Below the pieces are notes generated by a model. It was not told the origin of the DNA, made no database searches, and worked only from the letters and a program-made list of their open reading frames with translations. Source: Azadirachta indica (Eukaryota; Streptophyta; Magnoliopsida; Sapindales; Meliaceae). Taken from it: a stretch of DNA of 64,000 nucleotides. The stretch is taken from assembly GCA_022749755.1 (NCBI GenBank), contig CM040452.1, positions 14,216,350-14,280,349 of the forward strand, read 5' to 3'. Shown here piece by piece: positions 34,648-47,905 of the stretch. Made by a program: the position numbers and the translations under genes. Each line of letters opens with the position of its first letter. Position 1 is the stretch's first letter.

Positions 34648-37600
34648 ATGGAAACTTACGTTGAAGATGGAATTCCTCAGTCTACTTCACTAGAGAAGCA
34701 TCGGACTGACAGTAATGTAAAAGGTAAGTCCTCTCTCTGGCTCTAAAATGGTCAAGTTGGCTTATGCAAGATTATGATGATTGAGACACATTTTCTAAAA
34801 CTTGCCAGCGATCTTGGCCTTGTTCTGAATAAAAATTGAAAAAGTTTTAATATCGTAAATAAGTCTTTTGCAGTTTTGCGAAGTTCAGAATGCATGACAA
34901 AATTTGAAGAATGGTTGCTTATCCCAAGGTGATACATTCACAGCTTCATAACTCGTGTTTTCAATCATGCAGAAGATGAAGTAAGCGACAACCCAATTGA
35001 GGAAGTCAGGCTTACAGTTCCAATCACTGATGATCCGTCAATTCCAGCTTTAACCTTTCGAACATGGCTTCTGGGGCTAACATCATGTTGCCTCCTAGCT
35101 TTTGTAAACCAATTCTTTGGTTATCGCCAGAATCAGCTGTATATCGGTTCTGTCTCAGCTCAAATTCTTGTCCTCCCAATAGGGAAGCTAATGGCTGCAA
35201 CACTTCCAACGAAACCAATTCGAGTTCCATTCACACAATGGGCATTTTCAATGAATCCAGGGCCTTTCAACTTGAAAGAACATGTGCTAATCACCATTTT
35301 TGCTGGTTGTGGATCGAGTGGTGTTTATGCAGTAGGCATAATTACAATTGTCAAGGCTTTCTACAAAAGAAGTCTGCATGCAGTACCGGCCATGATGTTA
35401 GTACAAACTACTCAGGTGAACATAGAGTGCTTCCTTCTATCACAACTTTATAGCCACTTTATGCCGCAACTGAAAGAAAATTTTGAAGAAGAAAAGCATG
35501 ATTTTCTTCATAAAAATGAAAAAATAAAATAAAATAGGAATACTTGGATTATAATGAATTATATTAATATAATATGAAACATTATCCTTTACAACCTACC
35601 ATGATTTGATTACAAGACATCAATGAATGTCTCATAGCATCCCCTGCATGTATTGAATCTATGGATATAAACATATTAGTTAACAACGAAGATGGCAGCT
35701 ATCCTGCTATCATATACCAAGCAAATGGAAAATATATGAAGACATGTTTAATCTGCAATCAGGATATGATTCTCATTTTCTGTTCTTTCATGAGTTTCAG
35801 CTGCTGGGGTATGGATGGGCTGGTTTATTCAGAAAATACCTTGTTGACTCCCCATACATGTGGTGGCCAGCAAACCTGGTACAAGTCTCTCTGTTTAGGT
35901 ATTCATCTTCCTCTCATTCTCATATCGCACAAAATCATATGCCCAGTTGTGAATTGTTCTAATATTGAAAAGTATAAATGCAACTGCAGAGCACTGCATG
36001 AAGAAGAAAAGAGAACCAGAGGAGGACTAACAAGGCTACAGTTCTTCCTTGTTGTTTTCATGTCAAGCTTTGCTTACTATATTGTGCCAGGCTATCTTTT
36101 CCCTTCACTATCTGCCCTCTCTTTTGTCTGTTGGATATGGAAGGACTCAGTCGTGGCACAAAAGCTTGGTTCCGGCCTCCAAGGCCTTGGCATTGGCTCC
36201 TTCGGCCTTGATTGGGCAACTGTTGCTGGCTTCTTGGGAAGTCCTCTAGCCACTCCCTTCTTCGCCATTGCAAATATCTTAGTTGGCTTTTTCTTGTTTC
36301 TCTATGTCCTTATTCCCATTGCTTATTGGTCTAATGCATATGAAGCCAAGAGATTCCCGTTATTTTCCTCACACACTTTCGACTCTGCTGGCCAAACTTA
36401 CAATATTTCCCGAATACTCAACGAAAAGGCATTTAGCTTTGATCAAGTCGGCTACGATAATTACAGCAAACTCTATCTGAGTGTCATGTTTGCCTTCATG
36501 TATGGCTTGGGCTTTGCAACTTTAACGGCTAGTATTTCTCATGTTGCACTATTTGAGGGAAAGTAAGCATCTACAAATATTTCTTCATTTTTCCTTGTAT
36601 TCTTTTTCTCCCTCAGCTTCCATGAGTGACTTATATATTGATGACTTTTTTCTTCCTTTAATTTCGAAACTAATAGAACAATCTGGGAAATGTGGAGAAA
36701 AACAACTGATGCCGTCGAAGAACAGTTTGGTGATGTGCACGCAAGATTGATGAAGAAGAACTATGAAGTAGTACCCCAATGGTGGTTCCATACTATCTTA
36801 ATCGTAACGTTCGCACTTTCCCTCTATACTTGTGAAGGATTTGATAAACAGTTCCAACTTCCATGGTGGGGACTCCTACTAGCTTGTGCCATGGCGTTCT
36901 TTTTCACATTACCCGTTGGGGTAATTCAAGCAACAACAAATATGGTATTTCCAATCCCATACCGGGATTATCTGGGCACCAATTATGAAATACAAACAAC
37001 TTAAAAACTACGCGGATTTCAATAAAATTTTCATAATTACTCCAGTTTTTCGCATATATCACTTGAGATAGAAGCTTCTTAACAGAATGCCTTAATCTGC
37101 AGCAACCAGGACTAAACATAATTACAGAGTTGGTTATTGGGTATATGTACCCTGGTAAGCCCCTTGCCAATGTAACTTTCAAGACCTATGGTTACATCAG
37201 CATGGTGCAAGCCCTCGGTTTTCTTGGCGATTTCAAACTAGGTCACTATATGAAAATCCCCCCCAAATCTATGTTCATTGTTCAGGTGATTCATTATTTG
37301 CAGGTGTATGCTAATTTCTGTTTTTGTCTCTATATATGACTAATTTTTGGTAAATTGTCAACATGTATCTTTAGTTAGCAGGAACTATAGTTGCTTCAAC
37401 TGTCTACTTTGGCACAGCATGGTGGCTTCTTACATCTGTGGACAACATCTGTGACACAACTTTGCTGCCGGAGGGGAGTCCATGGACATGCCCTAGCGAC
37501 GATGTTTTCTACAATGCTTCAATCATCTGGGGAGTTGTCGGACCACTCAGAATGTTCACAAACTATGGTAACTACCCAGAAATGAACTGGTTCTTCTTAA

Positions 37601-37995
37601 TTGGCTTACTAGCTCCAGTTCCACTTTGGCTGCTTTCACGCCAATTCCCCGAGAAAAAATGGATCAAGCTTATCCATATGCCTATTCTCTTCGCTGGTCC
37701 AATGGGCTTGCCGTCAGCTAAAGCTGTAAACTATTTGAGTTGGGGAGCTGTTGGAATTTTCTTCAACTACTATGTTTACCGAAGGTTCAAGGAATGGTGG
37801 GCTAGGCACACCTATATCCTATCAGCTGCTTTAGATGCAGGAGTTGCCTTCATGGGTGTATTCCTTTATTTCACCCTTCAATCCCAGAATATTTTTGGAC
37901 CAGAATGGTGGGGTCTGGCCAATACTGACCATTGTCCATTGGCAAAATGCCCTATAGCACCAAGGATTGACGTTGAAGGATGCCCTAAGCTTTGA
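34648..37995 (+). CDS. Oligopeptide transporter (OPT family, PT clade), gene E
   Basis: Seven exons: 34648-34723, 34973-35415, 35801-35898, 35990-36562, 36677-36944, 37103-37285 and 37375-37995, giving 753 residues, all in phase with GT-AG introns. The leader starts [12 protein letters not shown] and is one residue shorter than gene D at the exon 2 start. It shows [37 protein letters not shown] and KIPPKSMF, and ends with [12 protein letters not shown] and GCPKL. The end of the protein is intact, with about 300 bases to the facing PPR gene. It is the closest paralogue of gene D. The function is inferred from the family: peptide or peptide-like compound transport across the plasma membrane. 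Confidence 0.94.
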
Positions 37996-38302
37996 GGTGC
38001 AGCAGAAATTCCCATATACCAATTGATAACTAAGTTTTATGTGCATGAAATTTGAAAAGAATAGAGGCTATCAGCTGATGGAGAATGAATGGATGTAAAC
38101 TTTAATTAGCAAAAGGTGATATTGCCTCAAAATGGAAAAACATGTTGCACATCAACATGCTATCATTTATTATTGAACTCTCCAAATAGTTTTTAAAAGA
38201 GTGCTTTTAAAGCAGAAGAGCATGAGAAGGAATGAACTATCATACTGATTCATTGATATAATTTTTAATAAAGATGTTAATTACGAAGTAATGCTAATCC
38301 AG
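37996..38302. other. Convergent 3' flanks of OPT gene E and the PPR gene
   Basis: About 300 bases shared by two converging genes. Sequence near 38046-38190 matches the 3' UTR remains of the OPT relic at 33.8-34.1 kb. No other feature was seen. Confidence 0.6.
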
Positions 38303-40180
38303 TTACCAGTATTCCCTGCAAGAACATGAACCACCCTTGAAATAATGGAACCGATTTCTGTCCCGCACAACAATCTCACGATTAACAATTTCAGATATCA
38401 GCTTAAATGCAGCATGACAGTCCTCACAAACACGAAGATTCTTCATTATCCTGATTGATGTTCCAGGAGGTGTGTTCATCAATCCAAATGTTAGAGCTAA
38501 TTTCTCGCTATGGCGGTTGAGAAATTTCTCCTTCTCTTTCTCTTCTATATCCAACAAGACAACTGATGTGTTAGGTACATATCCTTTTAGCTTCATCTCA
38601 CCTAGTATTTGTTCCCACCTTTGAAATATCCCCTCAGCTTGAGGATGTGTTTCATCACCAGCCATGAACTCATGAACCACTCCATCAACTGTGATTGAAC
38701 TCCAACCAGGTGTCTTCTTCACGCCTTGATATCTCATCAACTTCCTAACTCTTATCACATCTTCCCATCGTTTTGCCTCTGAATAAATGTTAGAGAGAAC
38801 CACATAGTATCCATCATTAAGTGGATCCAACTGACCAAGGTGTCTAGTAGCTTCCTCGGCTAGATTGATATTTTTGTGAACCCTGCATCCACCAAGAAGA
38901 GCTCCCCAGACAACCCCGTTTGGTTTTATAGGCATGTTCATGATGAACTCATAAGCCTCTCGAAGCAGTCCTGCTCGGCTTAGAAGGTCAACCATACAAC
39001 CATAATGCTCAATCTGGGGAATGATCCCGTACTCAGTAGTCATGCTATAGAAAAACCTACGCCCCTCATCAACCCATCCCATGTGGCTACAGGCATGCAA
39101 GAGTCCAATAAAGGTAACCCCATTTGGCTTGACCCCTATTTCAATCATTTTATAGAAGTTCCTTAGAGCTTCCTTAGCTAAACCATGAATGGCAAAACCT
39201 TGAATCACGGCTGACCATGTAAAAATTGTCCGTTTTTCCATCTCATCAAACACTCTCCTAGCGTCCTCCAAGCATCCACACTTCACATACATGTCAATCA
39301 ACGTGTTAGAAACTCTGATATTTCTCCTGAACCCACTTAGGTTCGAGTACTCATGAACCCTTCTGCCTAAATCTAATGCACCCAAATCAGCACAAGCAGC
39401 AAGAACAGCCACAATAGTCACTTCATTTGGCTTTATACCCACCTCTTCCATCTCCATGAACAATTTTACAGCCTCCTTCGGCTTCCCACGCTGAACGTAA
39501 CCAGAAATCATTGCTGTCCACGACCTAACATTTCTCTCAGGCATCCTTCTAAATAATTCATTGGCCTCCACAATATCTCCCCTCCTTATCAACCGGGTTA
39601 TCATAATATTCCAAGTCACAACATCTCGTTGCGACATTTTCTCAAACAACAACCTAGCATCATTTATTTCTCCACACATTGCATACAGGTTCACAATCAT
39701 ATTCTGCAGAAACAAGTTGAACTTAAACCCAAGTTTCTCCAGATACCCATGAACAAATTTTCCACTTGAAAGATCCAACACAGCTGTACACGCTTTTAGA
39801 ACGAAAGAACAAGTGAAAGTATCAGGCAAAACATCAAACTGGCGTAACTGATAAAACAACAAGATTGCATTTACAGGACTATCGCTTTCAGAAAACGTTT
39901 TCAAGCAATAATTCCATATAAAAATTTCAGGTTCCTTAACGTGCGAAAAGATTTGCCGCGCGTAAGCAAAACTTGGAGTAAGAGCAGAGACCAAGCCAAC
40001 TCGAGTTAAAGGGAGGATTGAAAGAGGAGTGTTGGTTTTGACGAGGTAAGCGTGGACTTGTTTGAGCTCACCTGGAGTGTTGAAGTTGTGGAGAAGATCA
40101 ATTTTAAGATCATCTGACGGGTGTGCGTGAACATTTTTACCTGGTAGAGGAGAGGGAACCGAACAAAGATAAGGAACCAT
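38303..40180 (-). CDS. PLS-type pentatricopeptide repeat protein with DYW deaminase domain
   Basis: Single-exon gene of 625 residues. DYW-class PPR proteins bind organelle RNA in a sequence-specific way and edit C to U in mitochondria or chloroplasts. The repeats run from about residue 70 to 460 with typical PPR phrases such as DVVTWNIMITRLIRRGD, NVRSWTAMISGYVQRG and NTLIDMYVKCG. The E region follows, then a PGWSSI box and a full DYW domain. The deaminase signature HSE (557-559) and CEDC (Cys 585 and 588) are intact, and the protein ends REYW rather than the usual DYW. The first ATG of the frame is used; the short N-terminus could be an organelle transit peptide, but none is certain. Lack of introns is normal for this family. 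The RNA target cannot be read by eye, but the repeat code could predict it. Confidence 0.93.
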   Translation of the reverse strand: MVPYLCSVPSPLPGKNVHAHPSDDLKIDLLHNFNTPGELKQVHAYLVKTNTPLSILPLTRVGLVSALTPSFAYARQIFSHVKEPEIFIWNYCLKTFSESDSPVNAILLFYQLRQFDVLPDTFTCSFVLKACTAVLDLSSGKFVHGYLEKLGFKFNLFLQNMIVNLYAMCGEINDARLLFEKMSQRDVVTWNIMITRLIRRGDIVEANELFRRMPERNVRSWTAMISGYVQRGKPKEAVKLFMEMEEVGIKPNEVTIVAVLAACADLGALDLGRRVHEYSNLSGFRRNIRVSNTLIDMYVKCGCLEDARRVFDEMEKRTIFTWSAVIQGFAIHGLAKEALRNFYKMIEIGVKPNGVTFIGLLHACSHMGWVDEGRRFFYSMTTEYGIIPQIEHYGCMVDLLSRAGLLREAYEFIMNMPIKPNGVVWGALLGGCRVHKNINLAEEATRHLGQLDPLNDGYYVVLSNIYSEAKRWEDVIRVRKLMRYQGVKKTPGWSSITVDGVVHEFMAGDETHPQAEGIFQRWEQILGEMKLKGYVPNTSVVLLDIEEKEKEKFLNRHSEKLALTFGLMNTPPGTSIRIMKNLRVCEDCHAAFKLISEIVNREIVVRDRNRFHYFKGGSCSCREYW

Positions 40181-40726
40181 TTCAACGGTTCCTTGAAATC
40201 AAGAGTTTAGAGTCGTTGAAACCGTTATAAGTGGAAATTAGCGGCCACTACGTTAAGTTCTATTTTACTGTCTTTTTTTTCCTATATGTTCTGTAAATTA
40301 TTTCTAGTAAAAGTAGTCGAGTGCAATAAACCTTTTATCCTCCTTTTTCATGAAACTGCTTCTTATTCACTTTTTATCCTTAAAATAAGAAATAAACCAT
40401 ACAGACTATATATTTAGAAACAGAATGAATTCCATTCCCGTCCTGAAACCATACACGTCTCTTGGAGCGCCTTAATGACAAAATGTTGATTTAGTTTTTC
40501 GGGAACTTCATAAGGTAACACAGAAGGGATGTTAAACGTAACAGTATACTTTGACTACAAAATCTTCTTCTCAAAAAAAAAAAAGAAACTGCCCAAGCAT
40601 ATGGTTGGAGTTGTTTTACAAATTTTCTCTCCACTATCTCTTAAGCTTAGCAAATGTGTCATGCATCAGCTTGAACCACCACCGGTCTGGAAAGAGTGGC
40701 AATTATTTTGAGATCTACAGGCAATC
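40181..40726. other. PPR promoter and 3' flank of the EMC8/9-like gene
   Basis: Short spacer between two minus-strand genes. The left part is the upstream region of the PPR gene and the right part the 3' UTR of the EMC8/9-like gene. No further feature was recognised. Confidence 0.5.
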
Positions 40727-43301
40727 TCACTTGAAGAGTTCAGGATTGAGCCAGTCCCTGCAAATAGCAAAATAAAATAGCAGATTATACTTTCTATCAA
40801 TTGAGCTTATTTCTCATGGTGTAGACAAATAAGATATTGGTTTGAAAAAATAAGTAGACATTGATTAGTACTTGCTAATATCATCAAGGTGATCATCAAA
40901 ATCTACAACATCCTGCCACTTTCCAGAAGAAATATGATCCAACAAAACTATATTTGCAGCAGGCTCCTTAGTTACCAACTGGCAGCCACCATCTGATCCC
41001 ACCAGCTTCCAATTCTTGGATGCATCCCTTATATAAAGCTACTTCATGGAAAGAAACACAATAAGCTTAGCTAAGATAATCATAGAAATATTTGTGGAGG
41101 AGAGATGATAACTAAACTCCACAATAGTCATTAAATATTTACATTGAAGTTCAGTACCAGCATAACAAGGAAACTCAGAAGCAGATGCAACAAAATGAGA
41201 TTGTGACAGCAACTACAATGATACCAGTGGCCTCAAGAATGTTATCATTTATTCTAGTACAATAACAATAAGGAATACTAACTTCCGGAATTAAAACTAA
41301 TGATAAATCAGTAGCAGCATTGAAAGAGATCTTCAAGTTCAACTTGGAAATGACAATTACCGTACACTTTCTAATGTTAAATATTAAAAAAAAAAAAAAA
41401 GAAGAGGCGAAGCTCTTATTTCAAATGGCATGAGGACTCTTTATTTACAAAACATTAAAAAAACCATCAGAGGTTTAACATTGGGACCATTGTTGGACCT
41501 ACAACCTTAGTAGTAAGGAAATTCACGGGATATAATATCTGTGGCAGGTGGCTGTAAGGGGATTTGTACCTCTAACATCTTGATTGAAGAAACTGAAGGT
41601 CAAACCATTCAACTGGACCCTTGCGGTTACATGAAAACTCTTGATTATCAATCAAGGGAGAAAAATACTTTATGATATTAAGAAAATGGATTTTTGTTTA
41701 GATCAATGCTCACAGTTCATGTAAAAAATATGAAAGAGGCAATATGAAGCATATCTTAATCCACATGTCCACTTAAAAGCTGTCTAGTTAAACTCCTTGT
41801 GTTCACCACATTGTCTAACAATAAAAAAAAATACATTCTGATGCACTACTTCTCAAGCAGGACAATGCTTGTCACACAATTTTAAAAGAAAATCCTATAA
41901 CAATTTGATGCAAGTAACCACCATCGCTTCCCTCCACGTACTTTCAAAAAGTTCTCATTAGGTTTACTCCTAATACCAGTTTCCAGCAACAGCAACACTC
42001 TTAAAGCCACAATCAACGCATTTGGATGATATAACCAAATAAAATATTCAACGACATTCATAATACATTGGGATCATAATTTGCATAAATCTGAGGCATT
42101 CAACTAAGATAACATTTTACAGAACTCCAATGAGCATCAAGAAAAACAATAAGCACCATTAAACCATCATGATCTTCCACAAGAAAGACTTATTTAATAT
42201 CAGCAACTCAATAGCCTAAACACCTTTTCATACCACAAACACAGACACCATTATGATTATGCAATATCTGTGCAAACAAAAATAGCACTTACCTGCATAA
42301 CGGGGCTCCGCTCTTTCCCCTTGGGTAATGCTTCCAGTTTTTTGTTATCCAACTACAATGGGATAACATAAGAGGTTGAAAACCCTCAAAACTCAAGCAA
42401 TAAACCAAAGCAATAAAAATGCCAAAACACCAAAGTCAACAATACATACCAAGATAATGGCAGATTGAGGAAAGTACCGGCAAATGTGATCACCAATATT
42501 CTTAGCCACATTACTCAGCTCAATGTCATCAAGCCTCTCATTGGCATGAAAATACCCCACAATGCCAAGACCTTGAGCACTATAATGTTCTTCTGTCTGG
42601 TAGAATCAAGAAATCAACAACTATAAAGCAATTTTCAGGTCACCATTCTTTGTAACAGAGTGTTAAGCTTTCTCTATGACAATCAACAAAATGATTCCCC
42701 ACCAGGATTACATGAAGAAAATCTAAGAAGATTTTTCTTTGAATTCCAATCAAGTACCTACCTAGAGTTCTATAACTTCTCCCCATCAAAAAGGAGAAAT
42801 CTCTCAACGTACACGATGTTACAGCCTCTTAAGAAAACAGTTAGAGCTGATGTAACAAACTGAGAATTAAAATCATTTACGCACAGATTACAGAAGACAG
42901 AGGTAGTCGCAAAGTATCTTAAAACATATTAAAAAAATAGAAAAGAAAAGGATTTCCTCATGAAAACAGAAATTTCAGGCCAACAGATCACAAATTCAGA
43001 TATAATTTTTTCAAACTATATGATTTAATAATTTAACTAGATGACGACAAACATCATAACAAACGGGTAGAGAGAGAGAGAGGGCATAGCATACCAAGAT
43101 GAGGGACATCTCAAGGTTGGGGAGGAGGCCGAGGTGGGAGTGAAAGAGGGGAACGGAGTCGGCGATCTCGATGACGTCGTCGTTCTGAGGCGAAACTCGT
43201 CCCAGCAAGACTCCGTTGACTGCCGCCGTCTTGTGCTTTCGCGCGTGCAACACCAGCTTTATGTATGCGTTTTGTGACAATTCGTATTTCAACTCGCCCA
43301 T
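40727..43301 (-). CDS. EMC8: ER membrane protein complex subunit 8/9 homologue
   Basis: Soluble MPN-like subunit of the ER membrane complex, which inserts tail-anchored and multi-pass proteins into the ER. Five exons: 43301-43095, 42596-42450, 42352-42293, 41038-40872 and 40757-40727, giving 203 residues, all in phase. The N-terminus MGELKYELSQNAYIKLVLHA and the phrases AVNGVLLGR, DSVPLFHSHLGLLPNLEMSL and GIVGYFHANERLDD are those of the UPF0172/EMC8-9 family. Length is usual for plants. The start at 43301 is taken because the family begins there; an upstream in-frame extension lacks similarity. Intron 3 (41039-42292) is long and carries a probable SINE. Confidence 0.92.
41442..41629 (-). mobile_element. 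tRNA-derived SINE in an intron of the EMC8/9-like gene
   Basis: On the minus strand the element starts GTAACCGCAAGGGTCCAGTT, like a tRNA 5' end with an A-box. A B-box-like GGTACAAATCC follows (41570-41580 on the plus strand; 9 of 11 bases as in GGTTCGAATCC). It ends in a T- and A-rich tail. It is flanked by 13-base imperfect direct repeats, CATGAGGACTCTT (41429-41441) and CATGAAAACTCTT (41630-41642), as expected from target-primed insertion. It is about 188 bp long and is read here as a SINE; the family name is not known to me. Confidence 0.65.
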
Positions 43302-46300
43302 GTTGTAACTCACTGAGCAGCGTCCCTTCTCGGAATCACCGATCAAACACTGCCTATCTGTGTGTTGAGCTCGGTAGTTTACCCAAGCGGGTTTTGACGT
43401 TTTGTTCTGTTCGATTCGGGTAGGAATCTGGTGATTTGAGAATATTCGCAACGACGCCGTTTGATTGCTTGTATTTACTTTCCCACTCCTACGTTGGAGA
43501 TACGTACAACTTGTGATATGTACTCACATTATGTTAACTATTACTGAAAAGAAAATAGTAGATTTAACTAAAAACTTATTATTTACCGAGTACTGAAATC
43601 AACAGTAATACTAAATGCTAGTTTTTTTTTTTTTTAAATACGGGTGATATCTTAAACAGTAACACTAAATATTATTTTTTTATATTACATGACGTGACTA
43701 ATCATTTTTGGCCTTGCCAGGTGGTAAGGATACACACGTGTTCAAATTCTGTTAAGTGCAGATCTCACACTAAAAAAATACTATTTTTTTTTTAATTTTA
43801 CATATTACGTACACCTGCACCTAATTTAAATAATATCTGTTTTTAACTCGAAGTTTGAACAAACTCCCTCTAGTTCTTTTACGACCGAAGTTAAGACCTT
43901 GGTTAGTCTTGGTGGTACACTAACTGCTAATTTAATCATTTCATATAGTAAATTTTTGTATGTATAACATATTATTTAGAGTCACCTATATAAAATTTGA
44001 AATTCTCTTAGTGTTTTTTTTCTATTTGAATCTGAATATGTAATACTCAAATTTAATGTTGATGAAAACATATATATGTTACGCATTTGTATATGAATAT
44101 ATATGTTAAAGTTAGAAGAAGATTATATTTATTTGGAATGGATTATTTAATTAGTAATCAATATGTTTATATTTTTAAAAAAAAAATATTGAGTAATAAA
44201 ATTTTAATGTGTGCCAAAAGTTTTAAAAAAAAAAACGTTAAAGGATAGTGTGAAATTAAAAAAAAAAAATCATAATACTTCCTTCCACTTTGCCTAGATC
44301 GGTTAGAAAAAAAAAGAAAAGAGCAAAGGACGAGAAAGAGAGGACACGTGGCATAAAAGAAAAGAAAATGTGTGAGTATATGTGTGTTGGTTCAACGAAG
44401 GAAAGGCAATTGGTGGAAAAAAAAAATGGTGAAGATGATGGAAATTATGTATAAATGTCATCCTTATCATTTGTTTTGGTGCTCAATTAATTTAGCAAAC
44501 TCAGTAACCGAAAGAAGAAGAAGAAAAAGAGAAGAAAGAAAGAAAGCAAAAACGAGAACCAACATGGAAGTGATTGGAAGGAGAAGAAGAAATCAACAAA
44601 TATAAAATTGTCACGCATCTAGTAAGTAGGTATCTTTATACATTTGATAAATTTTAATTTTAAAACTAAAAAGTATAATGTTTTATTACAGTTAATATTT
44701 TGATAAATACGTATAAAACTCCTAAATTACCACGTGTTAATCCAATTAATTGTTTTTCGAATCAAATTTAAATAATAATTTTCACATAAATGTTAAATTT
44801 TCAAATACAATGAAAAATTTGTATCAACACGTATTATATTTTTATAAATGTATAATTTGTATGAAAATGTTGTAAATACATTTGATAAATAAAAACGTGA
44901 TGGCCATGGTTCTTGTTGTGAAGTGGCACCAGTGTTTAGGGCGACGGTCCCTGAAAATAATACCCCTAAAGTATGTATGGCCAATTTTTAGAGTGGTGAT
45001 CCCTCAAAATAATACCCATAAAATACGCAAATATAAAATTTATGAAAATTTTTTTTAATAATAAAATTATGTGTTTTACGTTGTTTATATAAATACTAAA
45101 AGTAATACTTTGATTTAATATTATATTATACTTTTTATTGAAAATTAAAAAGTGCTTTTATGTTCAAATTTATTTATTAAAAATTTTAAAACTGTTTTTG
45201 TTGTATAAATGTCTACAGAACATTAGTTCACCCTTACTTTTCAGGATTTTGATATTTATTGGAATTAGAATAAATAAGAGATCAATAATACTTCAAGATG
45301 AGAACTTTGCTATATTTAGAATATTGTCTAATTATAGATGTAAGAGTTTGTGTCGTATGATTTTGATATATTCTTTATTTAGTATTTGAATATTTTCGTG
45401 AGACCCTAATTCGATGCCACTTTTTTAATGCCGAAGTTGGGGTGTTACGGAATATAACTGAAATCTGAATCTAATTAATATATTTATTTTTTTTACTTTA
45501 AATGTTTGAATAAAAATAAATAATTTAAAATTGATATATTGACATATATATTCTAAAATAACTTATATTAATATATTAAATTATTGATACATATAAATAT
45601 TAGTAATCAATTAAGGGTATTACTAACAAATAAAATATTTAAAATTATTTAAATATTTACACATTTAAATTTGAATTAAAATTTTTAATTTAATTATATT
45701 AAAATATTTTTAACAAATATTAAGAAATAAATTAAGAAAACTCTTACATATCTAAATATTTATATTCAAATTTCAGTAAAAAAAATAAATAAACCCTAAA
45801 TTTCAAAATTATAATATTAAAATAAAAATTTTAACTCAAAACATTAAAAAAAATGAAATTCAAACACTTTTACACAAAAATAAGTTTTCAATTAAGATTT
45901 TAAATATTATCTATATAATAGTGGCCTCCAAAACCTTGGCTGGGTTGGTTAAAGGCACTTCTTTGTTTTCTGTCCCAATTTTGAAAATACTATTTAAGCC
46001 CTACCTCACCCCCTTACCTTTAAAAAAAAAAAATCCTCTTATTATAAGCAGGAACCTTTTTTTAATTTTTCTTTATACGTGGGCCACCAATTCTTGGTCA
46101 TTGGTTCTCAACTTGTAAATTATACAAATTAGGAATCATAATAAAGTTCAAAGTTTTCTTGCTTTCATTTTGTAGCATTAACAATTTCAAAATAAATTCA
46201 CAAAAAGCTCTTAAAAACTTAATACAACATTCAACTCTTGATAAAAATATTATCAAAATCGCATTTTCTCTTAATAGAAATATATATTTGAGAAAATTGA

Positions 46301-47465
46301 TGTATACTCTCTTAATGTTTAAAAAAATAGACATTTATCTTCTTGATGTTTGAAGAAAAATAAATACTCCCTTCAAATGTAAATAATATAGATAGTTACT
46401 CTTAAACAATTAAATAAATATCATTTATATTCTTAAATTTTTATATATTAATAACTTAAATATAATTATTTTTATCATATCATTTTAGTCTCCATTTAAT
46501 ATTTTTTATAATATATTTTTTTAAATATAACAATTTAATCTTTATTTTAATATTTTTTATAATATATTAACAATTAAATAATTATTTAATTTATTATTTA
46601 AATAAAAAAAATTTAAAAAATACTATTACGTGAATATAGATGTGGCTTCTCCTAAGATGTGCATTGACATCAAGATATTAACCACAAGTAAAGATCACTA
46701 TCACTCCAATTGAAAATATTTTTATCCTTATCATTTAGAACCACGTACTCGCATACACTAATATTTTCAATAAAACCACAAGTACTCATTGATTTACTTA
46801 CCCCGCAATTGTATTCTAATTCCCCCTAACTCTTAACTAACCCTTAAATAATATCGAATTGAGCCTTTCTTTAAAAAATTATGAAAATATAAACAAAAAT
46901 ATACACATTTGATATATGTGTATTCTTTTTTTTAAATGAATACAGTACATATAAAAATAAAACAGTAAAAAAATATTTTAAATTTTTTTACATTTAATTA
47001 TTATTAAAAAAATAAAAAATTAAATCAATTAAAAAATTTAACGTATCTTATTGTCAAATTTTTTAATAATAATTTTTATAAATTTGATTAAAACAATAAA
47101 TTAATAAATTAATTTAATTTTTAATATTTTGTTAAGAATATTAAAATAAAAACTAAATTGTTATAATTAAAAAATATACATTATAAATAAACTTTATATT
47201 ATTATAATTAAAATAATTATTTTTTATTTGCTCCCCAAACCCCAATCATCAGAAAAGTAAATGTTTATTTATCCAAATATGAGAGGGATATATATCAATA
47301 TCTCCATATATTTATTATGACCTTCTAAATCCGCATGACGTACGTGCGGATTCCAGATTAAAAAAGAGAATTATTAAAATCGAATCGCTAATCCTCGCGT
47401 TCGATAATTTACCAATTATCTGGAGAGAATTCTGCAATGGCATTTCTCTAGGAGCCGGAGCCCTC

Positions 47466-47597
47466 TCGAATCAGTTGCATTTATTTAACACAAACACCGA
47501 GAAGAACGAATAACACAACAACTACACCCATCGAATTAGTTCCATTTATTTAACACAAAAGCTTAGAAGAACGAATAACACAAACAATTACAACCAA
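47466..47597. repeat. Imperfect 65-bp tandem duplication
   Basis: TCGAAT(C/T)AGTT(G/C)CATTTATTTAAC starts at 47466 and again at 47531, each followed by GAAGAACGAATAACACAA. The two copies differ at several bases and lie in otherwise unique spacer. Confidence 0.75.
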
Positions 47598-47905
47598 CTT
47601 TCACAACTGGTAAAATAATGCATTTGTTTTGATTCAAATCAATCGCGACATCTGTTACAATGTTCTATTTTTCTATTTATAGTCGGTAGCAGTTAAAAAT
47701 TCAACAAGATAACAATGAGAAGACCTATGAGAAGGAAAATATGTGGCCCTTGACAAGGGTCACTCGTCTCTTTTTGGAAACCACGGAAATTGATGTTAAT
47801 TCGTCCTTACAATATCTTACATTTAATAAACGCCAAATGCTCAAAATCAAAAGATAAAAATGGTACATACAATGTGAAAATCGTTAGAAACGAAATGCAG
47901 AAATT

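Noticed and set aside
35661..35990. Long open stretch running into OPT gene E from the second intron through exon 3
   Set aside because: In exon 3 it is in the wrong frame; the frame with GYGWAGLF and correct splice phases is the coding one.
43706..43760. tRNA-like A/B-box pair (TGCCAGGTGGTAAGG and GTTCAAATTC)
   Set aside because: It resembles a SINE head, but I could find neither a clear 3' end nor flanking target repeats.
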